64,000 bases of DNA from contig JBAMJV010007392.1 in NCBI GenBank assembly GCA_037951105.1, positions 1 through 64,000 of the forward strand, read 5' to 3'. Both the position numbers and the translations under genes were made by a program. Below the pieces are notes generated by a model. It ran no database searches. It was not told the origin of the DNA and saw nothing but the letters and a program-made list of their open reading frames with translations. Below are positions 10,733 through 35,108 of the stretch, piece by piece. Every line of letters begins with the position of its first letter. The stretch's first letter is position 1. Origin of the DNA: Echinarachnius parma (Eukaryota > Echinodermata > Echinoidea > Clypeasteroida > Echinarachniidae).

Positions 10733-13700
10733 AAACCATAGTTTCAAATGCTCATTGTTTTATGGAGCGCTGTGGGTTTATCTCTTCTTTCCCAATAAGG
10801 AACATAATTTGGTATATGATTGTATATTATCTTTTACAAATTAATTTTGTCAACAGCTACTCACACAAGATGAAAATATGTTATACGCATTATCTTCTAT
10901 ATAACAGTAATCCAAACCTTGGATTAAAAAGACGCCATATGACACAGTGAAAGCCAAATGACAGTATTGGAAAGATACCGAAAGCATATCGGCCAAACTT
11001 ATTGACCAATATTGTTGCCAAAGTATTAAAAAAAGGCTTGTATGATAAAATCCGAGCCTTAGTATCGTTAAATGCAGAAATATTGATTGAAACTTCAACT
11101 CACGCCGCTAGCATGCCGTTGAAATTTGGGCCTAAATTCACCGCTCAGGACTTCGCCCCTCTCCACCGGGCGGGCCGCTATTGATCGACAAGCCCGCATG
11201 CCATGCATACGTGCGCTTGCATACAGATTTGAGATTTTATAACATTGCATTGCTCATATAGTAAACTTCAGAACACAAATCCTTACATAAACAGATACGT
11301 TATGATAAATTATTTCACATGGTAGGTGATAAAAGCGTATTTGTTCATTTGGTGGGTGTGGGGATATCCCAATACTGTTATTTGGCATTAAACCACATGA
11401 CCCGTGATACAGGTGTCAGAAGTATAATAGGAAGAAATAAGACAGAAATGAAACATCCAACGTACAACATTTCATCCCTTTTGTCCACATTTATTTTTAA
11501 GAAGCCCAAGCAAACCATATTTATTGAAAAAAGATTACATATTTAACGCAATTACTTTAGCAATTCAACAAAATTCTTTACTCAAAGTTCTGAAATGTTT
11601 CGATAATTGAACTATAGCATAAAATGTTATTATTGATATGTTTATGATAATCGTGTGATATGTGATATCTGGGTTTTAGTTTATAATATTTAATCTACTC
11701 ACATAATTGATGTTACCATTAATATACACGATTTAAAGAATCAGTAACCTTATGATCAATCACCTTCATCAATATAGTAGCATATTACTTAAATTCACGG
11801 ACTGTTCAGTTGCCTTCATAAACCCGTGATAAAGCATCATTTTAATTTCAATATCAATATTACTTATAAAAAAAAAGTTAAGCGGGCAATTAAATTCTTG
11901 TTTAGAGGGTGATTCAAGTTCATTCGTTTGTAAGGTAGAGGAAACGTACGTGAATGAATGGAACGGAACATTTTCCAAATTGTACAAAGAAAACCAAGTT
12001 TGTTTGATGAAAATCCGACTAACATATTAAAAAAAGAGTCACTTGAATAAGAGTCGAGGGCGTGTTCCTATATAAGCAACTTCTTTGATACGAAATGTAA
12101 TATCTGAAAGCCTATACACAGTCTTGAAAATAAGTTTTTTTTAATATGATTCTGATTTTATCTTTATTGAATATTTATGTCAGAAAAGCAATCACATTTA
12201 TGATTTTGAAAAAGAGGTCAACTCTTCTATGTGTCAGCATAGCGCCCTCGTCTTTTAATGACTAGTTTTTAACAAGGTTTTTGAATGAGTTATTAAAAAT
12301 TCTTTCTACCATCATCCAAACATGGTAGTATAACTGTACGTATTAAATGATGCCACCCAAGTAACGCAACTCCTTCATGTTGGACAATATCTTTTCTTTC
12401 TTTTTAAAGTGAATTTGCCATGTTCATTGACCCTGTCTTTTTACTCATTAACGGTTAGATCAGACTGTTAGGCTTGTTCACATCTACGCCTAATTGGTAT
12501 GCATTACCGTGCATTAATTCAATCAAAATAAACAAATTAAATTTCTTTTTTTTTTTTTTTTAGAAGCTAAGTAAAATAAAGTATAATTCATGCCACTTTA
12601 TATAATAAACTCTTAGTAACATAGACTCTTGACAACAACTTAATAGCCTGTTAATATAAATGGCCCAAAATGCTTACGTATGTCTTAACCAACGTCGAAG
12701 GTGGTATAATAGCTTATTTATATAGCTTAATTATTATCGTAGTTTATTAACGCATATATCTATATTATATACGACACTAAGAAGAAATGAAACGAAACAA
12801 ATCCTGAAAAATCTAAAATCGTATGTCAATTGGTTCGTTCAATGTCGTCAATACTGGTCTTCATCGATGAGGCCCGGTTATCTGCAAAATTGAGAAAATA
12901 TGAAAATGGCATTAAAATATGGAAAAGAGAAATATCAATGCATGTTATTAATGCCCCGCATTATCGACTTGCATGCGAATTTTCATTAGAATCTATTGTA
13001 AACAAAATGTATAGTTCTGATCAAAAGGTTTTTGGAAAATGTATATTTTTTGCAAAAGGTATGGTTACCATGGTTACCTCATCCAACATACTCGCACAAA
13101 CTATGGCTTGTGAATCCTTACCTGAAGAACATCATTTGTTCCAAATTTCATTACAATTACTCAAAATCTGTTGAAGTAATTGGCTCCACAGAATGGTTTT
13201 GCAATCGACCGACCGACCGCCCAACTCGTCCGATGGACCGTACATTGACTCTCATACAGGGTGACCCAAACCAAACGGAATGGAATACCTGACATGATAA
13301 AGAAACATTCACTGGATTGGGAAACTTTTTACCAAGAAAAATGATGCCAAGAAAAGTAATTTTGGTCGACGTGTAGTTTTTGTTTTAGTGCGTCTCCTTC
13401 AAAGTAGGTGCTTGATAAATTGTCATTCCTGTCCGTCACGGCATAGAGATATGACCGATACATATACCTTTGTTACTGTGCATTCAGCTGTATAACCAAC
13501 TGACCAAGGTCGACTGAGAGAACGGGCATGATTAGGGGGTGCGTTAGAAGGGGCAACATTGCCGGGGATACGGATCCCCAACATATCCTGTATGGGAACT
13601 CGATCGTGCGTGTGACAATATTTTAATATTATGAATTAACTTTGCATGTAACGGGCGGCGAAAGAGAGAGAGTTGAAATGTGGGGGTGGGGGAATATTTC

Positions 13701-14450
13701 ACTTGGGGTTCACCCCCTTCTTTCTACCCATCATTTGACCTACGCCACTGTCTTTCAATTATTAAAACGTGTACAAGCGGGCGGTCATACAGCTGAATGC
13801 ACATTAACAAAGGTGTATTGATCATTGCTTGATGCTAGGACGGGCAGGATGTGCGATTTTAAAGGACCTAAAGAATACAACGTACTTTGACACTTATTCC
13901 ATAGTTTTCTGCCGAAAACAAATCCATGAAAATAAACACAGTAGTGATTTAAGACTAGTTTTCTGATGCCAAATATCACTTAGCAGCCAATTTAAGCCCC
14001 ACCCACATTTAGGGTCCGGAATCGGCAGCGTGATTGACATGTGATTGACAATTCATTGGCTCACGTCATGACGCGTCATCTACATAATTTAGTTATTAGT
14101 CTGTTCTTTAGATGACGTCTTATTTTGGGGATTTAAAAGGGGCGTTCCCAGGACAATTAGATATTTACTAATTACCCCAAAATTGATTGATTTCATGAGA
14201 AACAACTGCCAAATTCTTTTTCTTCGGGAAAAATTACATATAGAGAGCCGAATTGTGAAAATTAGGCCATCTAGACGCTGTAGTTCCTTTAAGGCCCCGA
14301 TTTCGTAGAAATTGACAGAAATTGGAACCTAACATGTTATCACTAAAGGCGCCCTCAAACAAAAAATACTCGACCCTAATTAATGTTCTGGTATAATTTT
14401 CTTTGTGAAAGTTTATCTATCATGTGCAACTAGTCCGTGGCCAGGATCTT
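10733..14450. other. Long stretch without supported genes
   Basis: It contains old repeat pieces. One is a segment at about 10,970-11,210 that is related to 58,030-58,250 (shared GATAAAATC, GCATCGTTAAAT-like and GCCGCTAGC words). Another is a hAT-type right end CTACGCCACTG at 13,741-13,751. A 114-codon open frame at 12,830-13,174 has no recognisable domain or splice context and is not called as a gene. Confidence 0.5.
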
Positions 14451-14701
14451 TTCAAGGGGGTGCGTAATTTACAAATAAGTGGCCCCAGACCGATTGTGAC
14501 CGAGACAAAGATCTATTATTAAGATGTTTAAGGGAGTGGCCACGTTTTATCATGGCCACGACCAAGACCAATGTAAGCGATGGCCGAGACCAATGAAAAG
14601 TGGACATTTCTGACTTCTTTTTTTTTTTTTTTTTTTTTGGGGGGGGGGGGGGCCGGCCTACAGAAGTATTATGTTGTTCCACATAGGAGGAAACTAACCT
14701 C

Positions 14702-26604
<11,903 letters not shown>

Positions 26605-28251
26605 CTGTTTGTTTAATATTAAAAAAGCATTGTACGCGTGTCTAAATGTCATGCAATTGAGGGGCATTATCCCCAATATGACATCAACCAGAACGAAAGA
26701 GAGTGGGGTTAAATTTGTAGTCTGGAGAGAGATACACATGGTTGTACTTTTGTAGAAAATTCTTGGCTGGTATCAAAACAGGATATTCCATTTGAACAAT
26801 GGTTTAAAATGTCCATGGTTTACTGTGTGTCGCACTGTCTCTTGTGTCGAAAGTATACAATTCATTCAAACTTGAAAGTACAAACAATTTAAATGTTGTT
26901 GCAAAGTTAAACGAAGTACTAAATTTATATTCAAAGAATCTGCATTTTGTCGTTTTACTAGCTGAGTTCCCTTAACAAGAAGAAAGATGAACGTTAAGCT
27001 TTACATAACATCGTTATAAATTTAATCAATAATGATAAGAATAATAATTGTAAATTTGTATTTAGCGCATTATAATAGTTAAGTCTCAAAGCGTGCGGAA
27101 CATTATATCATTGAATTTGGCCGAGCAGCCTTATTCAAGCACTCAAGTATTTTACCACACAAGCCCTATTTCAATACATATTCAACAATATTGATCAATA
27201 TAGATGTATTCGGCTACTTTCCCGAATCTGGACTTGGGCTTTAAGCTTGTCTTGATTTGCCTCACTTTTTTTTTTAAGCTCTAAAGGTTTGTTTATTTCT
27301 TGCTGATCTCATTTAACCAATAGAATGGAGTATTGAACCTTATTTTCTACTCTCATGGTAAACAAGAACAAGTAAGATGTCCGAACGGTATACAAACCTA
27401 CGACGATTAAGCAGGAAACAGCAATATGTATTGTGTTCTTTTCATGGCCATATTATGATATACTTTGTCACGAACTTTCACACAATACTCAATTTGGCCA
27501 TATGCCACGAGAGTATGATAATGAAAAATGTGTAGCCTGGATTTTTTCAGACACATTTTAACAAGTAATGTTCAGCAAAATATTTACCACTTACTCTCCC
27601 CTACGTAAATTGGCACAAAATGGATTTCAATATACTGCAAACAAACGAACATATCTCACGACCGACACACCCGATTAAGCTGCAATAAACATAAAACCCA
27701 TCCAAAAGCATGATTATTGTTCGTTAATATGCTACTAGGTATGTTCATTTTTAAGATTACCTTCATACCGTAAACAAATATTTCGCGACTGTACCATTTT
27801 TTTAGACATACTCTATACGCTTTAGACATATATTGAATGTAGTAACTTTAATTTAAAGACGAGCGTATTTGCGAAATGCACTAATTTCGTAATTAAAATC
27901 ATGATTTTAAATACCTATTCATAGTCCCGTATTTGATTTAAAATAACCGTGAATAATGAACGATCCTCAAAAAAACATTGCGTGAACGAAGCATTAGTAA
28001 ACGTTTCTGGTGAAAGCCAGCGTATGCAAAATTACTAAGTAAAACCATACATGAAATACATATGGCCCAACATCATGTCATGAGATGATGTTGGGCCATT
28101 GTCGGAAAATGACGTTATGCCAATATATCACAAAAATGACGTCGTGACGATGTTGGGCTGGCGGACATTTTAACCTCGAGCCAACGGCGATATGCCGACA
28201 TCCGCCAACCAACTTCCGACATCGGCCCGACGTCAGGTGGCTAGCTGGGTA
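26605..28251. other. Intron or intergenic stretch with decayed repeat unit
   Basis: 26,605-27,155 is a diverged copy of the SRCR intron, including a headless SINE tail (about 27,035-27,155) that breaks off into TTACCACACAAGCCC, another repeat. 28,060-28,250 has a short palindrome (TGGCCCAACATCAT with its inverse) and GGGCCATTGTCGG/CGTCAGGTGG text of the type seen at 38,040-38,380. No exon was found. Confidence 0.5.
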
Positions 28252-29029
28252 TAGCCTCTAATAAACAATAATTTGTCTTTTTTTCTTCAGTCATGTTCTC
28301 AATGTGTATTAAAGATACTTCAGCTTGGTTACCACCTTGGCAGGCCCTGGCAATGCATATAATTAGCATAATTAGATTATTTACCTAATTTGCATATTCC
28401 CAGAAATCAGGTAAAATCGTGTATATTTTGAACCCAGAAAGTTTAAAAGGCGAGAAATACCACTTTTCCAAGGTTTTAGGGGGTAACAAATCCAGTTATG
28501 ATACTTAAATCGATTTTTCACCTTTGCAACTAACATAAATCCAAGATGGCCGCCTTTGGCATTTTAATGGAGATAATGCTATTTTCCACTTTAACAGCAT
28601 TTATTTTGATAAAATTGCAATATATGTACTGTAAGCACCCATCTACATTGTGATTCAAGTGTTCTACTTGCTAATTCCAATAATTGAAAGTCTACAAATT
28701 ATATTGATCTAATATGACCAAAAGAAATTTGATGAGCAGCCATCTTGGATTTGAGAAGGTTGCCATGGTGATATATCAAAATAAGCATCAGAAATGGATT
28801 TGTTGCCCCCCAAAACCTTGGAAAAATGGTATCACTTGTCATTTTTACTTTCCGGGTTTCCAATATACTAAATTTGGGGAAATATGCAAATTAGGTAAAT
28901 AACCTAATTATGCAAATAATATGCATATCTAGATGTTACCATGGTGGCAACAAATCTGAAATACCTTTAATACATATTTAGAACATGATTGAAAAATAAT
29001 AATCTGAATTTATTGCTTATTAGAGGCTG
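28252..29029. mobile_element. Mariner-type MITE with long inverted arms
   Basis: Ends TAGCCTCTAATAA and TTATTAGAGGCTG lie between TA dinucleotides (28250-28251 and 29030-29031). The inverted similarity extends over most of the 778 bp, for example CCAAGATGGCCGCC near 28,541 against AGCCATCTTGG near 28,737. It is non-coding, and the TA target suggests Tc1/mariner. Confidence 0.75.
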
Positions 29030-29304
29030 TAGTCACTGAAAATCAATAATATTATGTAATTTTCGTAATTTTTTAACTAGCCCAGTAAATGTTACAGCAG
29101 TCATAATGGTTTTAATGTTATCTTAAAATATAAAATTTGCATTAGGAAATATAAACTGATACATGATGCCTATTGATTGATTTTTCTAATCACTTAATTA
29201 TTGATTAATCGATATATAAAATAATAATATAATTTACTGTCTTTCGTTAGTATTCATGCCTAATTTGTGATACTATTCAGGTATATTATGATTTATTTCT
29301 CTAA

Positions 29305-30486
29305 CTTGGCGTCAGGGGTGTTAACGTAGCAGTTTATGACGCGAACCCCTTTGTGGCGGATGGGGATGAGAACACAGTCAAAGTTTTGGTTAAGGACATC
29401 CCACTGTCTGTCCACAACTCCGTCATCACAGATGAACTAGAAAAACAAAAATGCAAAATAAGGGGAAAGGTGGTCTACCAAAGACTAAGAGTAGACGGTT
29501 TGCTAACCGACTGCTTAACCGGCGACAGGATGATCTACATAGAGAGACCCTCATTCTCTCTACCTAGAATGATGGCATTCGGCCTTTTTAAAGGTAGAGT
29601 GTATCATCCAAATCAAAACGTGCTCGACCCAGACAAAGTGACCTGCTCGAACTGCCTGACGACTGGTCACCACCGTTCAAGGTGCTCAGCCCCAGTAGTA
29701 TGCAAGCGCTGTAAATTGAGTGGACACTACGCCAGGGATTGCCCCAACCCAACCCCACCTACATCACCAGAAAGAAGAGGCAGACAACAAAGCCCCTCCC
29801 ACATCGCAGACAATCAGGAAAGACAACACAGCCACACCCACACCACAGTCACACCAACCTCATCACAACATAGAGGCAGAAGCGAACAACGCCAAACCGA
29901 CACCCACAACATAATCGCCTCAGCCACATCAACCGACAGAGGCGAACATCAACAACACAGCCGTAACCGCAACGCAGCAACATCATACTCGCTTTCAACA
30001 CCAGACAGAAACAGATCCAGAAGCAGACAAAACAGCCCCACCCCGACCACAAACCCGCACACATCGCGATCACCTGAACGAGACACATCAAAGGAAAGAG
30101 ATGCACAACCCACCCCGCCCCTTCGCACATCGCCTGATAGGAAAGACGGGAAAGCCAACCAAGAAAAAATCACAAAATTCTTATCGCAAATACGGAACAA
30201 CAACCGCGATCGCGATCAATCAGCTGATCAATCAGCTGGTTCGCAGTCTGATCGAGGAGACACGGTCACGCTGACCGATCGCGATGTAAACAAACCACCA
30301 GACCGCGAAACCCAGACGCACAATAGCTGTGAAGATTCACCGAACGAGAGCGGGTCAAACAATGAAGACTCACAAAGCGACTACTCTGAGATTTCAGCAG
30401 AATCGCCAGAGTTACGCAATAGACAAAAGGCAGAAGCAGCCAAACGCAAACTGAAGCCAAAAAGCAAACGTGGAAAGAAGAAGTAA
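29305..30486 (+). CDS. LINE ORF1, nucleic-acid-binding protein (5' truncated)
   Basis: An open frame from a stop at 29,302 to TAA at 30,484-30,486 encodes about 390 residues. Because no ATG precedes the conserved part (GVNVAVYDANPFVADGDEN...), the start is lost. Two CCHC knuckles with spacing C-x2-C-x4-H-x4-C follow each other: CSNCLTTGHHRSRC and CKRCKLSGHYARDC. The C-terminal half is hydrophilic, rich in Ser, Thr, Arg, Asp and Gln, and ends in a Lys/Arg tail, KRKLKPKSKRGKKK. Such ORF1 proteins package the element RNA. The codons are C- and A-rich, unlike the AT-rich ORF2. Confidence 0.85.
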   Translation, partial: LGVRGVNVAVYDANPFVADGDENTVKVLVKDIPLSVHNSVITDELEKQKCKIRGKVVYQRLRVDGLLTDCLTGDRMIYIERPSFSLPRMMAFGLFKGRVYHPNQNVLDPDKVTCSNCLTTGHHRSRCSAPVVCKRCKLSGHYARDCPNPTPPTSPERRGRQQSPSHIADNQERQHSHTHTTVTPTSSQHRGRSEQRQTDTHNIIASATSTDRGEHQQHSRNRNAATSYSLSTPDRNRSRSRQNSPTPTTNPHTSRSPERDTSKERDAQPTPPLRTSPDRKDGKANQEKITKFLSQIRNNNRDRDQSADQSAGSQSDRGDTVTLTDRDVNKPPDRETQTHNSCEDSPNESGSNNEDSQSDYSEISAESPELRNRQKAEAAKRKLKPKSKRGKKK

Positions 30487-30532
30487 ATATGAAAAGCATA
30501 ACACTTCTGTAAATACTGTATATATGTAAATA

Positions 30533-31498
30533 ATGACAATTTCAGAACAACATTTTAATTTCATTAGTTTAAACGTCCGTGGACTTCGAAGCAAAGAGAA
30601 GCGAGACGAAATACTCCTTTGGTGTAAACACCAAAAATCAGATATTATTTTATTACAAGAAACGTACTGGACGGACGACATTTTAAAAATAATTAGAAAT
30701 GAATGGAAAGGACAATGTTTTTTTGGTAATGGAACTAACCACTCCAGAGGCGTGGCAATTTTTATATCTAGCACTTTTTCTTTACAAATAACATCTGAAA
30801 GTGTTTTGCTTAATCCAGATGGAAGAGCAATTATGATGAATGTTATAGGGAATAATTGTAAATTATGTATTGTTAATATTTATGCACCAACAGAGAAAAA
30901 ATTTAGAGAACAGTTTAAAAAAAAAATTGCTTGTTGGATTCAACAAAATAGAAAGCAACACCACGAATTGGTAATAGGTGGAGATTATAATTCAATACTT
31001 TGTACTCATAATGATGTAAAAGAGAATACAAATAATTATTATAAGACCCCTATAAATTTAAAATGTTTGATTAAAAAATTTGATTTATGTGATATATGGA
31101 GAAAAAGAAACCCACTAAAAAAACAGTTTACGTGGAGAAATTTATTTTTGAATGTTGCATCACGCCTTGATTATTGGTTAATAAGTAATAACTTAAATTC
31201 TAAGGTAGTAGCAACAGATATTCGTCCAGCAATACGATGCGACCATAATGCTATTTTTATAAAATTAATGTTAGGGAAAAAACAGCAAGGTCCCGGATAT
31301 TGGAAATTAAATAATAATGTTCTTAAGGATGATGATTATAAAGAGCAAATAAGAAACATTGTTGATAATATTAAAAAAAAGAATGTTAGTTTTTCTGAAA
31401 GATGGGAACTTATACAAATAAGATCCCGCGAATTTACACAAAGATTTTGTGCTAAAAAAAAAAAATGTGTTAAGGAAAAAATTAGAACAAAAAATTAA
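30533..31498 (+). CDS. LINE ORF2 part 1, AP-type endonuclease
   Basis: It starts at ATG 30,533, 46 bp after ORF1. Endonuclease hallmarks are FISLNVRGLRSKEKR, the catalytic-type ILLQETYW, VNIYAPT, GGDYN, SRLDYWLIS and a final CDHNAI. This domain nicks target DNA to prime reverse transcription. The frame ends at 31,498, shortly after an A run (31,453-31,464), while the reverse-transcriptase part continues in another frame. A 1- or 2-base indel in that run is the simplest cause. Confidence 0.88.
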   Translation: MTISEQHFNFISLNVRGLRSKEKRDEILLWCKHQKSDIILLQETYWTDDILKIIRNEWKGQCFFGNGTNHSRGVAIFISSTFSLQITSESVLLNPDGRAIMMNVIGNNCKLCIVNIYAPTEKKFREQFKKKIACWIQQNRKQHHELVIGGDYNSILCTHNDVKENTNNYYKTPINLKCLIKKFDLCDIWRKRNPLKKQFTWRNLFLNVASRLDYWLISNNLNSKVVATDIRPAIRCDHNAIFIKLMLGKKQQGPGYWKLNNNVLKDDDYKEQIRNIVDNIKKKNVSFSERWELIQIRSREFTQRFCAKKKKCVKEKIRTKN

Positions 31499-34295
31499 AA
31501 TACTTCAAAATATAGTAGACGTTGAAGATAGAATAGATGAAGACACTAAAGATGAATATATTCGAACGAAAAATAAATTGGAAGAAATGTATGTAAAAGA
31601 TAGTAAAGGAGCATCAATTAGAGCACGAGTTAAGTGGATTGAAGAAGGTGAAAGAAACACTAAATATTTTATGGGTTTAGAAAAGAAAAATGGTGAGAAA
31701 AAGAATATTGTAAGGTTGAGAAAAGATAGAAAGTTTATTGAAAAACAAGATGAGATACAGAATGAGGTAGTGTCATTCTATGAAAGTTTGTACGCTAGTA
31801 AAAAAATAGAATTAACTGAGATTAATAAATATTTTGAACAATGTAGAGTTAATAAATTATCCGAAATAGATAAGAACAATTGTGAAGGTTTAATAACAAT
31901 AGAAGAATGTCGTAAAGTAATATTTCAGATGAAAAAGAATAAGGCTCCAGGTGGAGATGGTTTAACAATAGAATTTTATCAAGTATTTTGGAACGATATT
32001 GAGTATATTTTTGTTAATGCACTGAATGACAATTTTCATAAAAATATGATGTCAGATACGCAAAAGTACGGAATTATTACATTGATTTATAAAAAAGGAG
32101 AAATAGAAAATTTGAATAATTGGAGACCGATAACATTGTTGAATTATGATTATAAGATAATGGCTGCTGTTATGGCGAGCAGACTGCAAAAAGTTATACC
32201 AAGTATTATACATGAGAATCAGGTTGGTTATATAAAAAATAGATTAAGTGGTTTTAATGTAAGACTAACACAAGATGTGTTTGAATTTGTGTATGAAAAT
32301 GGGTTTGAAGGTGCATTTATGATGGTGGATTTTAAAAAAGCCTTCGATACTATCGAATTTCAGTTTATAGAAGAATGTTTGAGACATTTTAACTTAGGAG
32401 TAGATTTTTGTAATTGGGTAAAATTGATGTATAAAGATGTAAAAAGTTCAGTATTGGTTAACGGGTGGAAAACTAGAAGTTTTCAGATAGGTAGAGGAAT
32501 AAGTCAAGGCTGTCCTCTATCTGCAATGTTGTTTATGTTGGCCGTAGAAATAATGGCAGAAAAGATTAGGCAGAATGAACAAATTAAAGGTATTTTGTAT
32601 GGTGATAAAAAAATAGAATTAAAAGTGCTGCAATATGCAGACGATACATCGTTATTTTTTCGGGAAAAATCATCTTTAAGATATATTATAAAAGAACTAG
32701 AATCATTTGGAAAGGCAGCCGGTCCCCTTATTAATAAAGATAAAACAATATTGAAATGGTTAGGCCCAATACAACAAAGATGGGATTTTCATGAATATGG
32801 ACTACAATGGACTGAAGGTAGCGTAAAATATTTAGGAGTCCATATAAGTACTGATTTGGAACTGGTGGTAAAAAAGAATTGGGAAACAAAATTACAAAAG
32901 ATTCAAAGAATTGTAGATAATTGGAAAAAAAGAAACCTTACACTTTTTGGTAGAGTACTTATTGTAAAAACATTGCTCATTAGTCAAGTTGTTCATTTGA
33001 TAATGTATTGTTCGGTACCACAACATGTAAGAAAACGATTAGAACAAATTTTGTATAATTTTGTTTGGAATTCAAAAATAGACAAAGTTAAAAGAGAAAC
33101 AATTATTAAAGACTATCATGAAGGTGGTATTAAGATGATCGATATTGAAAAGTTGATTATAAGTTTCAGATTAAAATGGCTTGGTAAAATATTAGATGGT
33201 TCAGATGGCTTTTGGAAAGAGATGTCAAATTATTATTTTCAATCTTTAGGTGGGCTAAAGTTAATTATGAATTGTTCTATTGATGTATTCATGGTAGACA
33301 CATACTTTGTTAACAAATTGCCACCGTTTTATTTAGAAATACTGAAATCATGGGTCATTATGAATACACAAAATGAAAATAATAGTGTTGATTTAGATAA
33401 ACAGATTATATGGTATAATAAATATGTAGTATTTGAAAAGAAACCTTTCTTTTTTAAGAACTGGTACTCAAGTGGAATAATTTATTTGAAAAATGTTTGT
33501 TTTGATAATAGATTTATTACAACATCAACATTAATAGAAAATGTTCGTAATAAGAAATCAAAAGTAATTGTAATGTTTGAATATTTTAAATTACAAAAAG
33601 CGATACCCAAAGTATGGATGAGTAATGTGAAAGAACCAATATGTTTAGAAATACCAACAGTTTTGATTGGAGGAAAAGAAAGACTTATTCAAAAAGTACC
33701 AAGTAAATTATTTTATATTTTTCTTTCGAAAAATGGAAACACAATTGAAGGCCCATCATATTGGGTAAAGAAATTAGATTGTTATGTTGATTGGAAATAT
33801 GTTTATAAAAGAAATGTTGTGTGCATTAAGGAGAACAAATTAAGACAATTTAACTTTAAAGTAATTTATAATTTGATCGCAGTAAAAAGAAAATTATTTT
33901 TGTGGAAACTTAGCGATAGTGATACATGTGAAACTTGCCATTGTCGAGAAGATTTATGTCATGCTCTATTGGAATGTAAAATGAATGAAATATTTTTTAG
34001 AAACTTTACGCAAATGGTAAAATATGTTTATAATGTAAATGTAGAAATGAATGTATTCACATTACTGAAAATAAATGTAGAAGACAAAATCAATGATATT
34101 TTAACTATAGCTTTTTGGAGCATATATAAAATGATAGTTATCAGAAATCAATCAGGAAAAGATGAAAGAAGCACAAAACTATGGTTTACATTCTTAAATG
34201 AAGTTCACGCTCGCATACAAATAAATGATTACTTGCATAAAGAAAACAAAAAAAAAATGTATTATTTACCATTTATGATAAAAACATATTTGTAA
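31449..34295 (+). CDS. LINE ORF2 part 2, reverse transcriptase and C-terminal zinc finger
   Basis: Reverse-transcriptase blocks appear in order: KAPGGDGLTIEFY, NNWRPITLLNYDYKI, MMVDFKKAFDTI, GISQGCPLSAMLF and LQYADDTSLFF, with the catalytic YADD. Near the C-terminus, CETCHCREDLCHALLEC gives C-x2-C-x7-H-x4-C, the L1/Tx1-type finger. No RNase H or second endonuclease is seen. The 948 codons are open to TAA at 34,293-34,295, so apart from the upstream frameshift this copy is little decayed and probably young. Confidence 0.9.
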   Translation: MLKKKNVLRKKLEQKIKILQNIVDVEDRIDEDTKDEYIRTKNKLEEMYVKDSKGASIRARVKWIEEGERNTKYFMGLEKKNGEKKNIVRLRKDRKFIEKQDEIQNEVVSFYESLYASKKIELTEINKYFEQCRVNKLSEIDKNNCEGLITIEECRKVIFQMKKNKAPGGDGLTIEFYQVFWNDIEYIFVNALNDNFHKNMMSDTQKYGIITLIYKKGEIENLNNWRPITLLNYDYKIMAAVMASRLQKVIPSIIHENQVGYIKNRLSGFNVRLTQDVFEFVYENGFEGAFMMVDFKKAFDTIEFQFIEECLRHFNLGVDFCNWVKLMYKDVKSSVLVNGWKTRSFQIGRGISQGCPLSAMLFMLAVEIMAEKIRQNEQIKGILYGDKKIELKVLQYADDTSLFFREKSSLRYIIKELESFGKAAGPLINKDKTILKWLGPIQQRWDFHEYGLQWTEGSVKYLGVHISTDLELVVKKNWETKLQKIQRIVDNWKKRNLTLFGRVLIVKTLLISQVVHLIMYCSVPQHVRKRLEQILYNFVWNSKIDKVKRETIIKDYHEGGIKMIDIEKLIISFRLKWLGKILDGSDGFWKEMSNYYFQSLGGLKLIMNCSIDVFMVDTYFVNKLPPFYLEILKSWVIMNTQNENNSVDLDKQIIWYNKYVVFEKKPFFFKNWYSSGIIYLKNVCFDNRFITTSTLIENVRNKKSKVIVMFEYFKLQKAIPKVWMSNVKEPICLEIPTVLIGGKERLIQKVPSKLFYIFLSKNGNTIEGPSYWVKKLDCYVDWKYVYKRNVVCIKENKLRQFNFKVIYNLIAVKRKLFLWKLSDSDTCETCHCREDLCHALLECKMNEIFFRNFTQMVKYVYNVNVEMNVFTLLKINVEDKINDILTIAFWSIYKMIVIRNQSGKDERSTKLWFTFLNEVHARIQINDYLHKENKKKMYYLPFMIKTYL

Positions 34296-34423
34296 TGTCT
34301 AAATTGATGTAAAAGAGAAAATTATTGAAACATGATTTGTTAAACTGTATGGAACTTGAAGTGAAATCAATAAATGCCTGGAAAGGTGAAAGAAAAAAAA
34401 AAAAGAAAAAAAAAAAAATAATG

Positions 34424-35108
34424 CCAAAAAGGGGAAAGACACATTTATCAATAATTAATTTTCAAAAATAGCGTTTTTTAGTTTGAAAAGAACTGTAAAT
34501 CTCTTTTTTTGCCGCGCGCTTCGCGCGCATACAGTTTCTCATATTGCAAGTTTCATTTCGGTTGCGGCAACTCACCTTTCGAAATGTGTTGGGCAGTGTA
34601 ATTTCTCAAACGCACACCCTCAAACGAAGCTAAGTTTCTAATAAACCCTCATCTATATCACACCGTCGCAGAAAAAAAAACAATCTTAAATAATAAATCT
34701 TTTAGTCCAATTCGGTCCCATATGCACTGAACGCAAATCAAATTGGAATATCATGTCCCCCCCGCCCCCCCCCCCCCCCCCCCAACATTTGAAAGTGGAG
34801 GAGGTTGTCCCCCTCTCTTTGTCGTTATGTATGTTTTGGTTTCCATACTTATATACTTCATATTACGTGAAATTTCTGTCTCAGGTGTGCACCAAATCGC
34901 ACAATTTCACGCCCAAAAATACAAAAGCTCCCTATTGTGGGGAGGGGGACAACCCCCTCCCCACACCCCTCCCCCCCCGCTCGGTCCGCCTTCGCTTCCT
35001 CGCAATGTCTCCCCCTCCACTTTTGAGAAGTTGTTGACGCCCTTGCTTAGTTTCATGACGCCCTTGCTTAGTTTCATGGGAGCTCAATGCCCTAGACTAT
35101 ATCGATGG
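34424..35108. other. Repeat fragments and C runs
   Basis: It includes a GCGCGCTTCGCGCGC palindrome near 34,513 (related to 2030-2050), C runs near 34,760 and 34,970, and a perfect 21-bp tandem duplication at about 35,037-35,078. No gene is seen. Confidence 0.5.

Larger units (their letters stand above)
29305..34423 (+). mobile_element. LINE retrotransposon, Tx1/L1-like, 5' truncated
   Basis: It holds an ORF1 with two zinc knuckles, a short spacer, an ORF2 with endonuclease and reverse transcriptase, a short 3' UTR and an A-rich tail (34,391-34,423). The first open frame runs from the 5' edge without an ATG, so the 5' end is missing. ORF2 is split by one frameshift. No target duplication could be identified. 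If the exons at 38-39 kb belong to the SRCR gene, this element lies in its intron in the opposite direction. Confidence 0.9.

Noticed and set aside
12830..13174. 114-codon plus-strand open frame
   Set aside because: It has no recognisable domain, splice context or compositional support, and lies in sequence with repeat debris.
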